NCBI RefSeq assembly: GCF_902143515.1
Contig: NZ_CABFVD010000003.1
Coordinates: forward strand, 220,670-284,669
DNA from: Hathewaya massiliensis
GTDB lineage: Bacteria > Bacillota > Clostridia > Clostridiales > Clostridiaceae
Length of the DNA: 64,000 nucleotides
Direction of reading: 5' to 3'
The position numbers and the translations under genes were made by a program. The notes under the pieces are model-generated. The model was not told the DNA's origin. It made no database searches and was given only the letters and a program-made list of their open reading frames with translations. Below are positions 35,083-43,962 of the stretch, one piece after another. Position 1 is the first letter of the stretch; every line of letters starts with the position of its first letter.

Positions 35083-36234
35083 TTAGTTTTTAACCTCAGA
35101 GTTAGGATCATTTAAATTCGTATATAAAACTTTTGTCTTAACATTTACATTCACTTTTGCCTTTAAATATTCTTTTTTCCAATCAATATTTTTATATATA
35201 CTATAGTTTTGTCCTCTAAAATAATTCCCAAACCCTAAAAAATCTTCCTTATACTGTTTTTGAGACTTTTCAATGATATCCTCAATTTGCTTTTTAGTAG
35301 CTTCTTCTATTTTAAATTCTATGTTCTTAATTTCTTCTTTAGATATACTTTTTCTAATATATTGATATTTAATATTGCTTACTAAATTTATATTTATATC
35401 TATTATGGGCGTATTGTCTTTATAATAGGTCTTTATTTTTTTATTCTTTAACTCATTTTCATAAGATATTCTATTGCTTGGGTCTGAAGGCTTAGGTATA
35501 GCAAGCTGTAGCTTAGGTTTTTTACCTAGTAAATATACTATTCCTTGAGCATTCTTTACTGGAATTATATCTATTAATTTATTATTTTCCATTACTGCAT
35601 AGCCTAAAAGAACTATGGTATCACTTTCCACACCTATATAAGGTATTAAATATCCTATACTTTTATCCTCTAACTTTGAAATAATTTCTCCTACTTGTAT
35701 ATAAAGACCTTCTCCTGTATCTGCTAAATATCTAAGTGTGTTATCAATATCTAATCCAACTGATATATTATTTGTTAATTTCCTACTTAATAGTTGATTA
35801 CAAGGTTCTCTAGTAATACATACACTTGTTGATTTTCTATAGTTATAAGATAAATTAAATCTATTTAAATATGTTTCTATACCTCTTTCCCTGGCATATT
35901 TCTCACTAAAAACTAAACTCCTAAGTCCCCCATAAAACTCGTTAAAAGAACTTTTAGAATCATAATCTAATCTTGCTTCTTCAAAACTACTTCCCCTTCC
36001 CATATATGTATAAGTTCCTTGTTCAGTTTTTGGGTTTCCTTGTTCTGTACTAATCCTATAGTTACTTTTTAATACTTCCCCAGTAAAAACTATATCATCA
36101 TCATCTGTATCTACCCCTATGGTAATTATAATACTCTTTTCATTTAAATCTTTATAATCCCAACATCCTGTAAAAAGAAATGAAATAGTAATAATAAGAG
36201 AGATAGAAATATGTTTTTTAAACCTTTTTATCAT
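35083..36234 (-). CDS. Spore germination lipoprotein, GerC family (C subunit)
   Basis: Lipid-anchored C subunit of the germinant receptor. The N-terminus is a lipoprotein signal: basic start, hydrophobic stretch and lipobox FTGC with the acylated Cys near residue 23, followed by WDYKDLNEKSIIITIGVD, the standard GerC opening. The C-terminal half contains the family region ending in DFLGFGNYFRGQ...WKKEYLKAKVNVNVKTKV. The start overlaps the end of the gerB-type gene by 17 bases with AGGTGAAAAAAT before the ATG, and the stop lies 12 bases before the gerA-type gene. Confidence 0.93.
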   Translation of the reverse strand: MIKRFKKHISISLIITISFLFTGCWDYKDLNEKSIIITIGVDTDDDDIVFTGEVLKSNYRISTEQGNPKTEQGTYTYMGRGSSFEEARLDYDSKSSFNEFYGGLRSLVFSEKYARERGIETYLNRFNLSYNYRKSTSVCITREPCNQLLSRKLTNNISVGLDIDNTLRYLADTGEGLYIQVGEIISKLEDKSIGYLIPYIGVESDTIVLLGYAVMENNKLIDIIPVKNAQGIVYLLGKKPKLQLAIPKPSDPSNRISYENELKNKKIKTYYKDNTPIIDININLVSNIKYQYIRKSISKEEIKNIEFKIEEATKKQIEDIIEKSQKQYKEDFLGFGNYFRGQNYSIYKNIDWKKEYLKAKVNVNVKTKVLYTNLNDPNSEVKN

Positions 36235-37318
36235 ATTTTTTCACCTTCATAATTATAAACAATGATAGTGGTATTAATACGGCGGTAAAAACCCCAAAAA
36301 TAGATGTTGATACTGATAGTAGACTATTTAACTTTGAAATCTTCACATTTAAAAAACCTAATAAAAATGCTATTAAGGACAATATAAAAATAATTTTATT
36401 TTTATATTTACTATTTTTTTTATTTAAAGCTAAATTTAAAAATAGTGCAGATCCATATCCAAAAATAATGCAGCTTAGTATGATTTTCATTGTCCAAAGA
36501 ATTAAAAATATCCCATCTAACCTCGTAGATACCTCTAAATAAGCTGAGCTTATACTTCTTAATACTGTGAGAACTAAATTATTATATCTTATAACTTCCT
36601 GTGTTCCTAAAACAGAAATGCAAACCTCTATGATAAATATATATAATAAAATTATAATTGCAATAATTGAGATTACATATTGTTTTGATTTATTATTTTG
36701 TTTATCATATTTCATAAAAAATAAACATTCTATTCCTAAGAAGGGTAGAAAACTTTGATACATTCCTCCTATGAGATTTCCTATATTTTTAATATAGAAT
36801 ATAGGGAATAAGTTTATTATCTTTCCTTCAAAAGAAACTAAAATGCCAATCCCTAAAATGCCAACAAAAGTTATTAATGCATATATTTCACTTAACCTTC
36901 CTATAGTTTTTATTCCTTTTATAACTGCATAAATACAAACTATGTAAATTAGCATCTCAAAAAACCAAAAAGGCGTATTACTATAACTTGTTACCTTTAT
37001 AATTTCTGTATATCCCTTTGGAATTATTACATAAAATATATAGCAATATATTGAGTATACTATACAAAATACTGTGGTGATTTTTTCTCCTACTAATAGT
37101 GAACTAATTTGATAAAAATTTTTGCCCCTAAAAGTAGTCATAATATTAATTATTATAATGGAAAATATTATTATTATAATTCCACATAATATTACACTGA
37201 ACCATCCTGTAGTTCCCATATATGAAGTTATGTCTTTAGGTAGAGATATGATCCCATACCCAACTAATGTACTATATACAAGCGTCCCAATTTGTTTATC
37301 TGTTAAATTATCTTTCAT
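36218..37318 (-). CDS. Spore germination protein, GerB/GerKB family (B subunit)
   Basis: B subunit of the receptor, a ten-helix membrane protein of the amino acid-polyamine-organocation transporter fold. The opening LTDKQIGTLVYSTLVGYGIISLPKD is the family hallmark, and helices follow evenly to the C-terminus. 366 aa is typical. It is the first gene of the operon, giving the order B-C-A. Other clostridial receptor loci I know of have A first or a separate B gene. A sigma-G-type promoter precedes it, in line with expression in the forespore. Confidence 0.93.
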   Translation of the reverse strand: MKDNLTDKQIGTLVYSTLVGYGIISLPKDITSYMGTTGWFSVILCGIIIIIFSIIIINIMTTFRGKNFYQISSLLVGEKITTVFCIVYSIYCYIFYVIIPKGYTEIIKVTSYSNTPFWFFEMLIYIVCIYAVIKGIKTIGRLSEIYALITFVGILGIGILVSFEGKIINLFPIFYIKNIGNLIGGMYQSFLPFLGIECLFFMKYDKQNNKSKQYVISIIAIIILLYIFIIEVCISVLGTQEVIRYNNLVLTVLRSISSAYLEVSTRLDGIFLILWTMKIILSCIIFGYGSALFLNLALNKKNSKYKNKIIFILSLIAFLLGFLNVKISKLNSLLSVSTSIFGVFTAVLIPLSLFIIMKVKKYDKKV

Positions 37319-37342
37319 TTAACTCTCCTAACAAAAAATATA

Positions 37343-37378
37343 AAAGGTTATTCTTATTATGAATAAGAATAACCTTTA
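37343..37378 (-). terminator. Terminator of MATE-HAD operon
   Basis: Perfect 16-base stem AAAGGTTATTCTTATT / AATAAGAATAACCTTT with a three-base loop, about 50 bases past the MATE stop, followed on the minus strand by a T-rich tail. It encloses the -10 box of the germination operon promoter. Confidence 0.75.
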
Positions 37379-37384
37379 TTATAC
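37355..37384 (-). promoter_or_regulatory. Sigma-G-type promoter of the germination operon
   Basis: Minus strand GTATA (37384-37380), exactly 18 bases, CATAATA (37361-37355). Both boxes fit the published sigma-G consensus GHATR-N18-CATWMTA without mismatch. The start would fall near 37347, about 30 bases before the gerB ATG. Confidence 0.65.
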
Positions 37385-37426
37385 ATAAATATTTTTTAAT
37401 TTTACGAGGTTTTATTTTCTTAGGAT

Positions 37427-38800
37427 TTAATTCACTAAATCTTTTACCCATCGTTTTGATATAACTCTTGGAACTCCTACAAAAAATTTCACCACTTCTT
37501 CCATGGTAATAAGTATAAATAATATATTTAATGATACTTTAAATACATAAGATCCAAGTAGTGCTAGTGGAACTCCTACAAGCCAAACAGTTCCTACTTC
37601 TAAATACATGGAGAACTTAGTGTCTCCCCCTCCTCTTAGGATTCCTACTACTAATACTCTATTAAATACCTTAATTGCCATGGTTATGCCCATAATATTA
37701 AGTACACCTATAGATGCTGAATATACATAGGAATCTACATTAAAAAACTTAACTATTGGAGGTGAGAATATTATAAGTGCTATTCCTAAAAGTAGACCTA
37801 CAAAAGTTCCAAAAATAGAAAACTTAAAGGAGTAATCAATTCCCTTTTCTTTGTCACCATACCCTATAATATTTCCTATCATTACAGCACAAGCATTTGA
37901 TATACCTGCAATTATAACATAAAATAAATTCTGAACTGTATTACATATTTGAACAGCAGCTACAGCTTCTTTTCCTATTACTCCATATGCCATAGCATAT
38001 ACTAACATTCCTAGAGACCATAAAGTCTCGTTTATAATAACTGGTGATATGGTTTTATAAATGTGTTTTACAAAACCCATGTTGAAATCCAGTAATTCTT
38101 TTATTTTTGCATTTAGTACGTCTGACTTAGTGTATATTATAATAAGTAAAACTACAGTTTCTATTACCCTAGAAATTAAAGTAGCAAGTGCTGCACCTTT
38201 TACTCCCATAACAGGCATTCCAAACTTTCCAAATATAAGTGCATAGTTTAATATAGTGTTAGTAACAAGTGCTATTAAACTTACAAACATAGGTATAGTC
38301 GCTTGTCCTACACTTCTACAAGCAAAACTAAAGGCAAAGCTGATTGCAGTAAATATATAACTTATAACAACTATTCTTAAATAGTCCACTCCTAGTGATA
38401 TAACTTTTGCATCCTTATTAAATAAGGATATTATAAAATTAGGAGCTATTAATCCTATTATAGTAAAGATAATTGCTATTATAGATCCAGATACCAAACT
38501 TACTCCCAAAACTTTCTTAATACTCTTTTTATCTTCTCGTCCCCAATATTGTGATATAAATATACAACACCCACTATAAAGTCCAAATATAATAAGGTTG
38601 AAAAAGAAAAAATATTGATTTGCAATCCCTACAGCTGCTAAAGACTCTATTTTAGCTTCTTGAACTTTACCTATCATAAGAGTATCTACCATATTTAAAG
38701 AAGAAGCTATAAAATTTTGAATTACTATTGGTAATGCAATTTTAAATAGAACTGTGAAAAACTCCTTATCAGAAAATAACCCCTTTAATCTTGTTTTCAT
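37427..38800 (-). CDS. MATE family efflux transporter
   Basis: Twelve-helix membrane exporter (457 aa) of the multidrug and toxin extrusion family, driven by sodium or protons. Family segments seen are PIVIQNFIASSLNMVDTLMIGK in the first helices, SQYWGREDKKSIKK in the loop after helix 2, and the matching second-half stretch NTVQNLFYVIIAGISNACAVMIGNIIGYGDKEKG. The ATG follows GGGGGG and lies 22 bases after the HAD gene, so the two form one transcript. The substrate is unknown. Confidence 0.92.
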   Translation of the reverse strand: MKTRLKGLFSDKEFFTVLFKIALPIVIQNFIASSLNMVDTLMIGKVQEAKIESLAAVGIANQYFFFFNLIIFGLYSGCCIFISQYWGREDKKSIKKVLGVSLVSGSIIAIIFTIIGLIAPNFIISLFNKDAKVISLGVDYLRIVVISYIFTAISFAFSFACRSVGQATIPMFVSLIALVTNTILNYALIFGKFGMPVMGVKGAALATLISRVIETVVLLIIIYTKSDVLNAKIKELLDFNMGFVKHIYKTISPVIINETLWSLGMLVYAMAYGVIGKEAVAAVQICNTVQNLFYVIIAGISNACAVMIGNIIGYGDKEKGIDYSFKFSIFGTFVGLLLGIALIIFSPPIVKFFNVDSYVYSASIGVLNIMGITMAIKVFNRVLVVGILRGGGDTKFSMYLEVGTVWLVGVPLALLGSYVFKVSLNILFILITMEEVVKFFVGVPRVISKRWVKDLVN

Positions 38801-38822
38801 TTAATCCCCCCATCTTTAGTTT

Positions 38823-39629
38823 TTATTTATTTAATATAAATTCCTTAATAACTTGTGAAACCCCATGTTCTTCGTTTGTTCCCGTTATATATTTTGCACA
38901 CTCCTTAATCTCATCAAAGGCATTTCCCATAGCCACACCAAGCCCTGCATTTTTAATCATATGGTAGTCGTTGCCTGCATCACCTACGCATATTACTTCT
39001 TCTCTTTTTATCCCTAGCTTTTCAGCTAATGCATTAACCCCAGTCCACTTATTTACCTCTTTATCTAAAAACTCGAAGAAAAATGGTGCACTTTGTACCA
39101 TGGTATACTTTTGACTAATTTCCTCTGGTATTTTCTCTATAACTTCCTTTAGATACTCTGGCTCATCTATGAACATTACTTTTACTATATTAGTATCTTC
39201 GGGCAAAGTTTCTATATCACATTCTATTATATCTATTCCATTTAAGTCAGCTTCAAGCTTAGTGTATTTACTCATTTTAGGTGTTAATACCACCTTATCT
39301 GTTAAGGCATGAATATTTACCTTTAATTCTTTACTTAAATCATATAATAACCTATAATCTTTCATGCTTAAAGGTTTTTCAAATAAAACTTCATTGGTTA
39401 AGTTGTTTTGAACTAAAGCTCCATTATATGTAACAGTAAAATCCTCTTCTGTTATAAGCTCTAGTTCCTTTATATATTTCTTTACACCCTCAATTGGTCT
39501 TCCTGAAGATAGAACAATTTTAACTCCTTGTTCTCTAGCTTTCTTTATATTATATATATTTTCTTCCGATACTTTACTCTCGTTGTTAAGTAGGGTTCCA
39601 TCTAAATCTAAGGCAATTAATTTATACAT
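38823..39629 (-). CDS. Cof-type HAD family sugar-phosphatase-like hydrolase
   Basis: Cytosolic HAD phosphatase with a type IIB cap. Motif I is LDLDGTLLN near residues 6-14, motif II SSGRP near 41, motif III the conserved Lys near 194 (NKWTG), motif IV GDAGNDYHMI near 217. 268 aa is standard for the Cof group, which removes phosphate from sugar phosphates and flavin or pyridoxal phosphates in vitro. The true substrate is not predictable. First gene of a two-gene transcript with the MATE pump; AAAGGAGG precedes the ATG. Confidence 0.9.
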   Translation of the reverse strand: MYKLIALDLDGTLLNNESKVSEENIYNIKKAREQGVKIVLSSGRPIEGVKKYIKELELITEEDFTVTYNGALVQNNLTNEVLFEKPLSMKDYRLLYDLSKELKVNIHALTDKVVLTPKMSKYTKLEADLNGIDIIECDIETLPEDTNIVKVMFIDEPEYLKEVIEKIPEEISQKYTMVQSAPFFFEFLDKEVNKWTGVNALAEKLGIKREEVICVGDAGNDYHMIKNAGLGVAMGNAFDEIKECAKYITGTNEEHGVSQVIKEFILNK

Positions 39630-39770
39630 AAAAGATTCCTCCTTTGTTTTTTAAGTTGTAAACTTTGTAGACAAAAAATATTATATCATAATAAGTATTG
39701 ATTTGTAATCTTAATAGAAGAACTTATAAACGGATTTCTAAGTTTAAGAAAGCATTATAAATATGTGCAT

Positions 39771-39803
39771 AAAAAAACCCCACTAACTAAATTAGTGGGG
39801 GTA
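39771..39803 (-). terminator. Terminator of the eut operon
   Basis: ACCCCACTAA / TTAGTGGGGGT stem with a minus-strand T-run of seven, seven bases past the eutQ stop. Confidence 0.85.
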
Positions 39804-39809
39804 TGTTTA

Positions 39810-40277
39810 CTATTCTTGTTCTGCCCAGTTTGCTGGATATGTTACATACATAAATCTAGCATATTTAGGCACTGTGAAATGGATTGATGAGTTTGCTGGT
39901 ATAAAGATTATTTCACCTTTATTAGCTACAACTTTTCTTCCATCTATATCGATTTCTAAAGTTCCATCGATTATATAGTCAACTTCGTCATATTTTAATG
40001 TCCAAGCAAAACTTGTTTCTTCCATTTCCATAAGTCCGCAACCTAATCTTGGGCTTTCTTCTAAAGTAACTACATCTTTAAGAAGTACTTTGTCTCCTTC
40101 TTTACCTGTATCAAATTTTTCAGGTTTAACTGTATCTAATTTAACTGATAATATTCCACTCTTATCTACATGCTTTTCAAAATCACATGCTGGGCAACTG
40201 CTTGTTGCTCCTGATACTTGCTCTGTTATTATTTTTCTTACTATTTCTTCTATTACCTTTGCATCTATGTTTTCCAT
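39810..40277 (-). CDS. eutQ: Ethanolamine utilisation protein EutQ
   Basis: Cupin-fold protein of the ethanolamine locus. The C-terminal 90 residues form the cupin barrel (GCGLMEMEETSFAWTLKYDEVDYIIDGTLEIDI...FIPANSSIHF). The N-terminus NIDAKVIEEIVRKIITEQV is an amphipathic helix of the kind that directs cargo into microcompartments. At 155 aa it lacks part of the N-terminal region of the longer enterobacterial EutQ. In Salmonella EutQ has acetate kinase activity; whether this short form does is open. Last gene of the operon, before a strong terminator. Confidence 0.92.
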   Translation of the reverse strand: MENIDAKVIEEIVRKIITEQVSGATSSCPACDFEKHVDKSGILSVKLDTVKPEKFDTGKEGDKVLLKDVVTLEESPRLGCGLMEMEETSFAWTLKYDEVDYIIDGTLEIDIDGRKVVANKGEIIFIPANSSIHFTVPKYARFMYVTYPANWAEQE

Positions 40278-40324
40278 TTGTCTTCTCTCCTTTAAGAAAA
40301 TTTTGAAGCAATATATTTATTAAA

Positions 40325-40354
40325 CCTAAAGCACTTAAGTTTAAGTGCTTTAGG
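40325..40354 (-). other. Intercistronic hairpin eutH-eutQ
   Basis: Perfect 14-base stem CCTAAAGCACTTAA / TTAAGTGCTTTAGG with a two-base loop, 17 bases after the eutH stop. Only a short T-run follows, so it may be a partial terminator or an mRNA-stabilising stem. Confidence 0.65.
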
Positions 40355-40371
40355 AAATTATTATTAAAAAA

Positions 40372-41457
40372 CTATTTTTGTTCTGCTTTTTTTGGAGTTA
40401 AGAAAGATGCTACTATAACAGCTGTAATACCACCAACTAATTTACCTACTATCATAGCAGTTATCATGCTCTTATTAACACCTGCTGCAAATCCTAAGTG
40501 ATCCCCGAATACGAATGCTGCACTTACTGCAAAAGCAACGTTTATAACTTTTCCTCTTTCATCCATATCCTTCATCATTCCAAACATTGGAATGTTGTTA
40601 GCTAATGTAGCTATCATACCAGCTGCAGCTACGTCGCCTATTCCTAATAAAGAACCAACCTTCATTAATGGTTTTGAAAATACTTTTGTTATAACGTGAA
40701 CTAGTGGATAAGCACCTGCTAATACTATAGCAATACTTCCTACTATATTTATACCTTCAGAAATTGGAGCCATACCTGGAATTACTACTATACCTGTTAA
40801 TGTTTCTATTATAATTGCTGCTAAACCAACTGTAATAACTGCAGTAACGAATACTCCAAATACAGTAAATCCTTTTATCATTTTTTCTGGAATAGCCCAT
40901 AATCCTATTGCTATTAATATAGCGAAGATTATGATAGGAATTAAGTTTTTAACAACTACACCTATTGGTAAACCTGCTAATACTCCACCTACAAGACATC
41001 CTACTGGAATTGTTATAATACCTGCTAATACACCTTTTGCTAAGAAAGGATGATCTTCTTTCTTTATGATACCTAATGCTACTGGAATTGTGAAAACTAT
41101 TGTAGGTCCCATCATTGATCCTAATATTAATCCTGCAAACTCACCTACTTGTGGAGTTAAAGCCATTTGTTTTGCTAGAGGATATCCACCCATGTCACAA
41201 GCAAGTAATGTTGTTGCAAACATTGATGGGTCTGCTCCTACAGCTTTAAATACTGGAACTACTACTGGTTGTAATACTTTAGCTAATACTGGAGCTAATG
41301 AAACTACTCCAACCATTGCAAGTGTTAAAGCACCCATTGCCATGAAACCTTCTTCAAACTTTTCGCCTAGACCAAATTTGTTACCTATAATTTTGTCTAC
41401 TGCTCCTAATACCATGAATATTACCATGATAAACATTATAATTTCATTGATTCCCAT
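40372..41457 (-). CDS. eutH: Ethanolamine permease EutH
   Basis: Membrane transporter (361 aa, about ten or eleven helices, Gly/Ala/Ile rich) that brings ethanolamine into the cell. The opening MGINEIIMFIMVIFMVLGAVDKIIGN and the internal LLACDMGGYPLAKQMA, which recurs in EutH proteins, support the call. It lies between the shell protein genes and eutQ. The ATG has AAGGGAA upstream. Confidence 0.93.
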   Translation of the reverse strand: MGINEIIMFIMVIFMVLGAVDKIIGNKFGLGEKFEEGFMAMGALTLAMVGVVSLAPVLAKVLQPVVVPVFKAVGADPSMFATTLLACDMGGYPLAKQMALTPQVGEFAGLILGSMMGPTIVFTIPVALGIIKKEDHPFLAKGVLAGIITIPVGCLVGGVLAGLPIGVVVKNLIPIIIFAILIAIGLWAIPEKMIKGFTVFGVFVTAVITVGLAAIIIETLTGIVVIPGMAPISEGINIVGSIAIVLAGAYPLVHVITKVFSKPLMKVGSLLGIGDVAAAGMIATLANNIPMFGMMKDMDERGKVINVAFAVSAAFVFGDHLGFAAGVNKSMITAMIVGKLVGGITAVIVASFLTPKKAEQK

Positions 41458-41506
41458 TATTTGTTCCCTTCTTTCTTTAATTTAGTTTGTTTATGTAAAA
41501 TTTAAA

Positions 41507-42043
41507 TTATAAACAATTAGTTAGTTCTAAATCTGGTGACGGAATTACTATTTTATTAAGAATTTTTTTGCTGTCTATGGAGTTTTCTGCATTTTTCATA
41601 GATTCTTCTACGTCACTTACAAAGCCTGTTATAACAAAATAACATTTTCCACCTATTAAATTTCCTAAATTAAATCTTATAATTTTTACTTGTCCTGATT
41701 TTAGGGCTTTATCTAAAGCTATGATTCCAGAAGCTATAGAAGTAAACTCCATTACTCCTATAGCTTTTACATCAATATTGAATTTTTTATTTATTCCATT
41801 TATAAGATCTTCATGGGCATTTGGTAAAATAAAGCTACCTATAATATTTTTTTCTCCTTTTGGCATAGCATTGTCTATAGCTTCTTCAATAGAAGCTACA
41901 TCCCCAGTTATAATAATCATATATTTTCCTGGACAAGTATGCTTTGAATATAGAATTTCTATTTCAGAAGATTTTAAAATTATATCTGTAAGCTCTATTC
42001 CTTTAGCTATGCTATTTAATTCTACAATACCCAACGCTCTCAT
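41507..42043 (-). CDS. Tandem-BMC shell protein, PduT-like
   Basis: 178-residue protein with two BMC domains in a row (residues 1-85 and 93-175), forming a pseudo-hexameric trimer in microcompartment shells. It matches PduT closely: ELNSIAKGIELTDIILKSSEIEIL, the loop HTCPGKYM with Cys37 corresponding to the PduT cysteine that holds a 4Fe-4S cluster at the trimer pore, and GGKCYFVITGFVSDVEE. EUT shells usually carry EutL as the tandem protein, which is also present here. The gene lies between eutN and eutH. Confidence 0.9.
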   Translation of the reverse strand: MRALGIVELNSIAKGIELTDIILKSSEIEILYSKHTCPGKYMIIITGDVASIEEAIDNAMPKGEKNIIGSFILPNAHEDLINGINKKFNIDVKAIGVMEFTSIASGIIALDKALKSGQVKIIRFNLGNLIGGKCYFVITGFVSDVEESMKNAENSIDSKKILNKIVIPSPDLELTNCL

Positions 42044-42067
42044 AACTTAACCCTCATTTTCTAAATT

Positions 42068-42340
42068 TTATTCATCTATTTCTAAGGAGTCTATTATTCC
42101 CACTATAGTTGCATCTACTGGAGCTCTTTCTCCACTATTGGACATTCTAGCTGAACTTCCTTTTACTATTAAAACTCTATCTCCAATACCTGCACCTACG
42201 CTGTCTGCAGCAACTATGGTAGCAATATCTCTTTTGTTTTCACCAAAGTCAATAGGCTTAACTACCAAAAGCTTTAAACCATTTAACTTTTCATCTTTTC
42301 TAGTAGCCCAAACATTACCTATTACTTCACCTATTATCAT
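42068..42340 (-). CDS. eutN: Microcompartment vertex protein EutN (BMC-P)
   Basis: Pentameric shell protein capping the vertices of the microcompartment. Family marks are MIIGEVIGNVWATRKDEKL at the start, DSVGAGIGDRVLIVKGSSAR in the middle, and DATIVGIID at the end, as in EutN/CcmL. 90 aa is the usual size. It follows the unknown eut protein by 22 bases and precedes the PduT-like gene. Confidence 0.95.
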   Translation of the reverse strand: MIIGEVIGNVWATRKDEKLNGLKLLVVKPIDFGENKRDIATIVAADSVGAGIGDRVLIVKGSSARMSNSGERAPVDATIVGIIDSLEIDE

Positions 42341-42362
42341 AGTAATTTAGACCTCTCTTAAA

Positions 42363-43112
42363 TTATTTTTCACGGATAATCTCTATATGATTAATTCTCG
42401 CAAAATCTTTAGCAAGGGGAGTTATTAATGCCTTTTTAGGAACATTTACAGTTCTTATACCCTTTCTATAAAGATTAGTCATGTCATTTTCTGAAATTAA
42501 TCTATTTGAACTTATTGTGTATACATTATTTTCTATACTTATTTCTTTTGATGTTTCAGCATTTACTTCTTCAATATTGTTAACTTTTATATTTTCTTCT
42601 GATTTAACAGAAGTGTTTTTCTTTTTGGCTTTTCCTTCTTTTATAAGGTTTAATATATTATCAGTATTCTTTATATTAATGCCAAAATCTTTTAACTTAT
42701 TTTCGTATTCAATGTACATCTTAAAAAACACTTTATTTGCAGTATTAGAGTACTTTTTGTATTCTATTTCTTCTTCTCTTAAATATACTGGAACGCCATT
42801 CATTATAGCTTCTATTATGATTTCTTCATTTAATCCATTAGGTAATCCTAAGGCTAAATTACTTAATTCCTTTATACTTAAAGAAGGCATTATAACTGCT
42901 ACATAATCTTTTATGTTTTCTTTTTCTTCTGTAGTTTGAATTTTATATCCTAGAGCACTTAATCCATCTTCATAAAATTTATAAGCACTGTCGTCCTTGC
43001 TACCTAGGAATAATATTTTTTGCTCTTCTAAGCTTTGTAACTCTATTCCTACTTTATTTAACTTCTTCATTACTTCTTTTGTAATAAGCTCTATTAACTT
43101 ATCGAAATCCAT
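42363..43112 (-). CDS. Conserved ethanolamine-locus protein, function unknown
   Basis: 249 residues found between eutJ and eutN; proteins like it accompany Firmicute eut loci but not the enterobacterial ones. Its N-terminus DFDKLIELITKEVMKKLNKV is an amphipathic encapsulation-type helix, so it is probably carried in the microcompartment. Residues 30-150 look like an alpha/beta flavodoxin-like fold (KILFLGSKDD, YVAVIMPSLS). A Lys/Ser/Asn-rich linker (about 155-190) leads to a short C-terminal domain with ITPLAKDFARINHIEII. A similar ITPSAK...I motif stands at the N-terminus of the EutT encoded nearby. No catalytic residues are clear. Confidence 0.8.
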   Translation of the reverse strand: MDFDKLIELITKEVMKKLNKVGIELQSLEEQKILFLGSKDDSAYKFYEDGLSALGYKIQTTEEKENIKDYVAVIMPSLSIKELSNLALGLPNGLNEEIIIEAIMNGVPVYLREEEIEYKKYSNTANKVFFKMYIEYENKLKDFGINIKNTDNILNLIKEGKAKKKNTSVKSEENIKVNNIEEVNAETSKEISIENNVYTISSNRLISENDMTNLYRKGIRTVNVPKKALITPLAKDFARINHIEIIREK

Positions 43113-43124
43113 TTATATCTCTCC

Positions 43125-43955
43125 TTATTCACAGCAATTTATTGCGATTCCCAAAGGAGTTACCAAGAAAGGATTAGAAGGTTTTACAGTTGTAATCCCT
43201 GTTTCCTTTTGGATTATTTTTTCAAAGTCTTTAAGACAACAGGTTCCCCCAACAAGATAAATAGTGTCTACATCGAAATCTCCGATATGATCCTTAATTA
43301 TTCTTGCTACCTTTTGAACTACAGGTGTAACTATAGGAAAAACTTCATTATAATACTTTTTATCCTTTTTCCTTTCCTCTGCCTCCTCAAAAGGTATTTT
43401 ATAGGCACCTGCTACAACTAGAGATAGTTGAGTACCTCCTGTAGCTTCATCTGCTGTATAAATAACCTCTCCATCTTTGAATATAGAAAGACCGGTAGTT
43501 CCACCACCTACATCTACAACTACGCCATTTTCAACTTTTAAAACTGCATTAGCTGCTGTAGGTTCATCTAAAACAGATGTAACTTCCATTCCAGAACCTT
43601 CTACCACATATTTGTGAGTTCCAATATCTCTTTCTCCTGTTCCTGGTGGTACAGCAATAGCTGCCTTTGTAAGCTCTACTCCTAATTTTTCTTCGATTTT
43701 TTTCTTTAGTTTTCTTACTATGTTTGTTGCTCCTATAAAGTCAACAACTAAGCCATCTCTTACAACTTGAGCAAATTCCATTTCACAAGCTACTGGATTT
43801 CTGTCTTTATCTAAAACAACAATTACAATATAAGCAGTACCTAAATCTACACCTACGAACAGTTCTTCATTCCCTTTTACTTTTCTAGGTTTTTTGATTG
43901 TATTTTCTACTGCCTTTATAAAATTGTCTATTTCTTTAAAATCTTTCATTTCCAA
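43125..43955 (-). CDS. eutJ: Ethanolamine utilisation chaperone-like protein EutJ
   Basis: Hsp70/actin-fold ATPase of 276 aa. The phosphate-1 loop is VGVDLGTAYI near residue 34, the second phosphate loop VVDVGGGTTGLSIF near 148, and an adenosine motif YLVGGTCCL near 238; DEPTAANAVL is the Hsp70-type connecting stretch. There is no substrate-binding domain, as usual for EutJ. Its job in the locus is not established; a chaperone role in assembling the microcompartment or its cargo is suggested. It starts a few bases after eutD. Confidence 0.92.
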   Translation of the reverse strand: MEMKDFKEIDNFIKAVENTIKKPRKVKGNEELFVGVDLGTAYIVIVVLDKDRNPVACEMEFAQVVRDGLVVDFIGATNIVRKLKKKIEEKLGVELTKAAIAVPPGTGERDIGTHKYVVEGSGMEVTSVLDEPTAANAVLKVENGVVVDVGGGTTGLSIFKDGEVIYTADEATGGTQLSLVVAGAYKIPFEEAEERKKDKKYYNEVFPIVTPVVQKVARIIKDHIGDFDVDTIYLVGGTCCLKDFEKIIQKETGITTVKPSNPFLVTPLGIAINCCE

Positions 43956-43962
43956 ACCCCTT

